From NCBI GenBank assembly GCA_043820025.1, contig JBDRED010000041.1, forward strand, positions 1-27,108: a DNA stretch of 27,108 bases, given 5' to 3'. The notes beneath the pieces are model-generated. The model ran no database searches, had not been told where the DNA came from, and was given only the letters and a program-made list of their open reading frames with translations. Below, piece by piece: positions 24,153-27,108 of this stretch (the stretch's first letter is position 1; every line of letters starts with the position of its first letter). The DNA comes from JBDRED01 sp043820025 [NCBI: Elusimicrobiota bacterium]. GTDB lineage: Bacteria > RUG730 > JBDRED01. The translations under genes were made by a program, and so were the position numbers.

Positions 24153-25094
24153 TTATTTCCTTTTATTCTTCATATACCCAATAAGTTTTTTATTAAGCTC
24201 TTTTACAGGATTATATCCTTGATTTCTAAGCGCCTGATTCATTGCGGCAATTTCAATAAGTATTCCCAAGTTACGTCCGGGTTTAACAGGCACAGTTATC
24301 TTTGGAATATTAACTCCTAAAATATTTGAATAAGTATCAGTGAAACCTAATCTCTCATAACCCTTTGTCGCATCCCATTCCTCAAGCTCAATAACAAGCT
24401 GTATAATTGTTTTATCCAGCACTGATCCCATTCCAAAAAGCATTTTGATATCAAAGATACCTAATCCTCTTATCTCCATATGGTGCTTAACAATTTCTTG
24501 CGCTATTCCAACGAGAATGCCTCCTGCTTTATGTTTTAGCGTAACTAAATCATCAGAAACAAGCTGGTGCCCTCTTTTCAACAGCTCCAGCGCGCATTCA
24601 CTCTTTCCTATACCGCTCTTTCCTGTTATTAGTATACCTAAACCATAAACCTCAACAAGCACGCCGTGCATGCCGATAGAAGGAGCAAAGACATCCTCAA
24701 GATAGACATTCACTTCATTCATAAATTGAGTAGTAGCCATTGAAGTTCTGATAAGCGCAACATCAGCATGGTTACACTCGTCAACAAGCTCCTTTGGCAC
24801 TTCTAAATTTCTTGAGATTACTAAACATGGCACATTAAATTCTAATATTTTTATTAACGTTTTTTTTATGTCGTAAGAGGAAAGTGTTCTTAAATAAAAT
24901 ATTTCTGCGTTTCCTAGAACTTGTAAGCGATGATAAGGAAAGTATTCAAGATATCCGGAAAGAGCTATTCCGCACCTATTAACATCAGAGATAGAGATCA
25001 CCTTATTCAATCCGACATTCTCCTCTGTAAGAAGCGCCAGATCGAATTCTCTCCTTTTTCTCTTATAAAACTCACGGACTTTTATCCCATGCAT
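24153..25094 (-). CDS. hprK: HPr kinase/phosphorylase
   Basis: HprK phosphorylates HPr on Ser46 when glycolytic intermediates are abundant and reverses this when phosphate is high. The C-terminal kinase domain has MHGVLVEVYGLG with His143, the Walker A GKSGIGKS (158-165), SDDLV (180-184) and the family signature EIRGLGIFDI (207-216). The first 125 residues are the usual N-terminal domain. The length of 313 aa is standard. No convincing ribosome site precedes the ATG, but the N-terminus HGIKVREFYKR aligns with what is expected. In Firmicutes Ser46-P-HPr acts with CcpA; no CcpA-like gene is visible here. Confidence 0.96.
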   Translation of the reverse strand: MHGIKVREFYKRKRREFDLALLTEENVGLNKVISISDVNRCGIALSGYLEYFPYHRLQVLGNAEIFYLRTLSSYDIKKTLIKILEFNVPCLVISRNLEVPKELVDECNHADVALIRTSMATTQFMNEVNVYLEDVFAPSIGMHGVLVEVYGLGILITGKSGIGKSECALELLKRGHQLVSDDLVTLKHKAGGILVGIAQEIVKHHMEIRGLGIFDIKMLFGMGSVLDKTIIQLVIELEEWDATKGYERLGFTDTYSNILGVNIPKITVPVKPGRNLGILIEIAAMNQALRNQGYNPVKELNKKLIGYMKNKRK

Positions 25095-25154
25095 TATACA
25101 TAACCAATCCCAAAAGTTTTCACATCAGCGCGGCACAATAATACCGCAGTCCAA

Positions 25155-25613
25155 TTAATACTCGTCTTCTTCTTTTATTATATCAATAACCTCGTCCGAA
25201 CTCTTCGCTTCTAAAAGCGATTGTCTAAAGTATTTATCCTTCAAAAGATGAGATATCTTTGCTAATGCTTTTAAATGCGCTCCTGCTGAATCCGGCGGCG
25301 CTATAAAAAGAAAAATTAAATGTACCGGTTCGCCGTCAAGCGCGTCAAAATTTACACCTTTTTTGGAAACCCCAAAAGCGGCATAAATGCTATCCACTAA
25401 ATCAGATTTTCCGTGAGGTATTGCTATTCCCTGCCCTATCCCGGTTGAACCAAGATCTTCCCTTTCCATAAGAATATTTACAACATTATTTTTTTCTTTG
25501 ATTTTTCCGCTTTTATGCAAGAGGTCTACCAACTCTGTAATCACATCTTTTTTTGTTGAAGCTTTAAGGTCAACTGTAACTAAATCCTTTGAAAGAAAGT
25601 CTAATATTTTCAT
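25155..25613 (-). CDS. ptsN: PTS EIIA of the fructose/nitrogen type (PtsN-like)
   Basis: This 152-aa protein is a stand-alone EIIA domain of the fructose/nitrogen superfamily. GSTGIGQGIAIPHGKSD (55-71) holds the phosphorylated His67, and LIFLFIAPPDSAGAHLKAL is the second conserved block. In Proteobacteria PtsN belongs to a regulatory phosphorelay (with Npr and PtsP) and does not transport sugar. Here only one HPr and one enzyme I are nearby, so they probably serve both systems (inference). It lies between hpf and hprK, as hpf-ptsN are linked in many Proteobacteria. The ribosome site AAGGGG is good. A dedicated fructose permease is absent. Confidence 0.93.
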   Translation of the reverse strand: MKILDFLSKDLVTVDLKASTKKDVITELVDLLHKSGKIKEKNNVVNILMEREDLGSTGIGQGIAIPHGKSDLVDSIYAAFGVSKKGVNFDALDGEPVHLIFLFIAPPDSAGAHLKALAKISHLLKDKYFRQSLLEAKSSDEVIDIIKEEDEY

Positions 25614-25646
25614 AATTTATCCCCTTACCTCCCGATATACTGTTAA

Positions 25647-26162
25647 CTATTCAGCCCGAACTATTTCATATTTATCCGGAGAAACTCTTCTTAGAATTGA
25701 CATTTTCTTTGTTTCATCATCTACAAAAATTAAATATGATTCTTCGCTTTTTCTCAAGGCTGAAACAGCCTGCTCCTTCGTCATAGATGGCAGTTTATTT
25801 TGCTTTTTAGCGACAATATCATAATCCGGAATAATGCCCGAAGATATGTAATCATATTTTGTGCGTGTATGAGGATGATATAATTTCAATTTATCCTTAA
25901 ATTTTCTTAACTGATATTCCATCTTATCAATCAATATATCAACAACTACCCTAACTTCTTGCCCATCCTTTTTTATAACAAATGTTTTAAATGATGTTTT
26001 CACTCTAAGCTCAAGAAAATAAAAGTATTTTTGCATACTTACCGTTAAATCAATAACCTCAATCTTCGCAGAAAAGATCTCTAATCTAGTAATCTTCTTT
26101 TTAATATAATCCAAATCTTTTTTTGCTATGTTACAGCCTTTTGAATGAATTTTTACCTGCAT
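25647..26162 (-). CDS. hpf: Ribosome hibernation promoting factor, long form
   Basis: Long HPF binds the 30S subunit through its N-terminal domain and pairs ribosomes into inactive 100S dimers through its C-terminal domain. From the ATG at 26162 (MQVKIHSKG), preceded by GAGGG at five bases, the protein is 171 aa. An upstream in-frame ATG would put the proposed promoter inside the gene, so I reject it. The beta-alpha-beta domain occupies about 1-95, with lysine-rich KLKLYHPHTRTKY. The C-terminal domain (DIVAKKQNKLPSMTKEQAV, YLIFVDDETKKMSILRR) is the dimerisation module, if divergent. It heads the PTS regulatory cluster, directly before ptsN. Confidence 0.88.
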   Translation of the reverse strand: MQVKIHSKGCNIAKKDLDYIKKKITRLEIFSAKIEVIDLTVSMQKYFYFLELRVKTSFKTFVIKKDGQEVRVVVDILIDKMEYQLRKFKDKLKLYHPHTRTKYDYISSGIIPDYDIVAKKQNKLPSMTKEQAVSALRKSEESYLIFVDDETKKMSILRRVSPDKYEIVRAE

Positions 26163-26193
26163 AAATCCCTCTTTTTTATAAAGATTATCTTTT

Positions 26194-26222
26194 ATACTAC
26201 TACTACCCGTCATTACTGTCAA
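26194..26222 (-). promoter_or_regulatory. Sigma70-like promoter for the hpf-PTS cluster
   Basis: A perfect TTGACA (26222-26217) and TAGTAT (26199-26194) are 17 bases apart on the minus strand, ending about 32 bases before the hpf ATG. This is the best -35 in the window and probably starts the hpf-ptsN-hprK-rapZ-yvcK transcript. Confidence 0.6.
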
Positions 26223-26238
26223 GAAAATAAAGCAAAAG

Positions 26239-26568
26239 TCAGCTTACAGACACAACCTTTGGTTTATAACCATCAATTTCTGAGTCATTAAAAAACCCAT
26301 ATGATAAAATTGTTATCGTATCTCCAACTATACCTTTTCTAGCCGCAGGTCCATACAAAACAACATTTTTAGAGCCTTTTGGTTCTTCTATCACATACGT
26401 TTCAAGACGTTCACCATTGTTAAGGTTCAAAACATGAACCTTTTCGCCGGGCTTCAAATCTGCAGCCTTTAAAAAATCAATATCCAGGCCCAGGCTCCCT
26501 TTGTAGTGTATATCTGCGCCTGTTATCTTTACCCTATCTATCTTTGACTTTAACATTTCCCTCATCAT
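26239..26568 (-). CDS. panD: Aspartate 1-decarboxylase
   Basis: PanD makes beta-alanine from aspartate for pantothenate and coenzyme A. It is made as a proenzyme that cleaves itself to form a pyruvoyl cofactor. ADIHYKGSLGLD shows the cleavage site Gly24-Ser25, so Ser25 becomes the pyruvoyl group. KSKIDRVKITGAD before it and LNNGERLETYVI, GPAARKGIVGD after it are family motifs. At 109 aa it is shorter than E. coli PanD (126) because the C-terminal tail is reduced; the catalytic region is complete. GAGGT precedes the ATG at four bases. No other pantothenate gene is nearby. It follows tRNA-Trp by 76 bp, where secE would be more usual. Confidence 0.94.
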   Translation of the reverse strand: MMREMLKSKIDRVKITGADIHYKGSLGLDIDFLKAADLKPGEKVHVLNLNNGERLETYVIEEPKGSKNVVLYGPAARKGIVGDTITILSYGFFNDSEIDGYKPKVVSVS

Positions 26569-26644
26569 AATTACCTCACACTCCTCAAAACCCGCTGTTT
26601 TTATTACGTTTCTTTAATGTCCGCACTACGCGCTGCAAATAAAT

Positions 26645-26718
26645 CAGGCCTGGTGAGACTCGAACTCACAACCAACGGTTTTGGAGACCGCTACTCTAGC
26701 CAATTGAGCTACAGGCCT
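26645..26718 (-). tRNA. trnW: tRNA-Trp (anticodon CCA)
   Basis: The 74-base cloverleaf folds with acceptor AGGCCTG/CAGGCCT (seven perfect pairs), D-arm GCTC with a nine-base loop, anticodon stem GCGGT/ACCGT with loop CTCCAAA (anticodon CCA at loop positions 3-5), a five-base variable loop, and T-arm GTGAG/CTCAC around TTCGAGT. The discriminator is G and the CCA tail is not encoded. It lies between rpmG and panD; tRNA-Trp beside tuf and rpmG is a common bacterial order. Confidence 0.97.
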
Positions 26719-26806
26719 AAATCGTTGTGCGTTGTGCGCAGCAGCTCAGGGTTTTTGCGCACCGGCCCCGGGATACAAATCAAGACTCTTGACCATTGAC
26801 TGCCTT
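26719..26806 (-). other. Spacer between rpmG and tRNA-Trp with palindromes
   Basis: This 88-bp gap is more GC-rich than its neighbours. It contains TCAAGACTCTTGA (26780-26792, perfect palindrome around a single base), CCGGCCCCGG (26762-26771) and, near the tRNA, GCACAAC twice. No open frame or clear terminator with a T tract is visible. tRNA 5' processing must occur within it. Confidence 0.4.
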
Positions 26807-26956
26807 TTATTTTATCTCTTTATGATCCGTTCGTTTTTTGCAAAATTTGCAATACTTTTTTAGTTCAAGCTTCTCAGGATGTTTTTTCTTATCCTTGTCA
26901 TAATTATAATTTCTTCTCTTACATTCACTGCACGCTAATGTTATTAATTCTCTCAT
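26807..26956 (-). CDS. rpmG: 50S ribosomal protein L33
   Basis: This 49-aa protein of the large ribosomal subunit starts [17 protein letters not shown] and ends with [16 protein letters not shown]. Two CxxC pairs (Cys9/12 and Cys36/39) form the zinc-ribbon version of L33. The ATG is 17 bp after the tuf stop and follows AGAGGTAGG, so it is read from the tuf transcript. Order tuf-rpmG-tRNA-Trp is typical. It is complete. Confidence 0.95.
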   Translation of the reverse strand: MRELITLACSECKRRNYNYDKDKKKHPEKLELKKYCKFCKKRTDHKEIK

Positions 26957-26973
26957 TTTTTTATCCTACCTCT

Positions 26974-27108
26974 TTATTCAATAATCTCGCTAATAACGCC
27001 CGCTCCAACAGTTCTTCCGCCTTCTCGTATCGCAAACCTCAATTCCTTTTCCATTGCTATCGGTGTTATTAATTCTGCCTCTATCTTTATATTATCTCCG
27101 GGCATTAC
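26974..27108 (-). CDS. tuf: Elongation factor Tu, C-terminal end (partial)
   Basis: Only the last 44 codons lie inside the window. They read [20 protein letters not shown], then [20 protein letters not shown], and end in IIE before a TAA, the invariant C-terminus of EF-Tu domain 3. EF-Tu brings aminoacyl-tRNA to the ribosome. The remainder is beyond the right edge. It is followed by rpmG at 17 bp. Confidence 0.97.
   Translation of the reverse strand, partial: VMPGDNIKIEAELITPIAMEKELRFAIREGGRTVGAGVISEIIE

Noticed and set aside
26163-26222. Upstream start extending HPF by 20 residues
   Set aside because: It would place the TTGACA/TAGTAT promoter within the coding region. The ATG at 26162 has a good GAGGG site and begins the conserved HPF sequence.

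Overview
The window is AT-rich bacterial chromosome, and every gene I can support is on the minus strand, so transcription runs from position 27108 towards 1. Gene content suggests an uncultured, Gram-negative-like lineage such as Omnitrophota or a relative. The grounds are a complete HprK/HPr/RapZ/YvcK set joined to a mannose-family PTS, a two-gene P-protein, a two-gene transketolase, and large secreted proteins with GxIGIGTTNP repeats. This assignment is inference from gene content; no marker gene was compared.

Reading in the direction of transcription: (1) 27108-26239 holds the end of tuf, then rpmG, tRNA-Trp(CCA) and panD. (2) 26222-17750 is a regulatory and transport supercluster that starts at a good promoter: hpf, ptsN, hprK, rapZ, yvcK, mannose-type EIIA, EIIB, EIIC and EIID, HPr and enzyme I. 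It holds a full phosphorelay (EI, HPr-His15, EIIA, EIIB, EIIC/D) plus the kinase/phosphorylase acting on HPr-Ser46. (3) 17696-15116 is lepA-lepB. As given, lepA is broken by a 2-bp expansion in a CT microsatellite that separates its P-loop from the rest. (4) 15075-13663 is a B12-binding-type radical SAM enzyme. (5) 13566-9645 is gcvH-gcvPA-gcvPB and a LipM-like octanoyl/lipoyl transferase. The aminomethyl transferase (T) and L proteins are not in the window. (6) 9564-5452 is a split transketolase followed by RecJ. This RecJ has a complete DnaQ-type DEDDh exonuclease inserted between its DHH core and the rest of the protein, and is the most unusual protein in the window. (7) 5351-1 holds three tandem paralogous secreted repeat proteins, the last cut by the window edge, preceded by a promoter overlapping three TTCACA direct repeats. 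A short sequence resembling a tRNA 3' end lies between the second and third.

Intergenic DNA is short, with no gene-free stretch over 300 bases. Several gaps carry small structured or repeated sequences: a GC-rich nested stem-loop element between the transketolase halves, a GATGACGCAG-type mini-repeat shared with the EIIA/EIIB gap, a four-copy 7-bp tandem repeat, and an AGGGACTG repeat.
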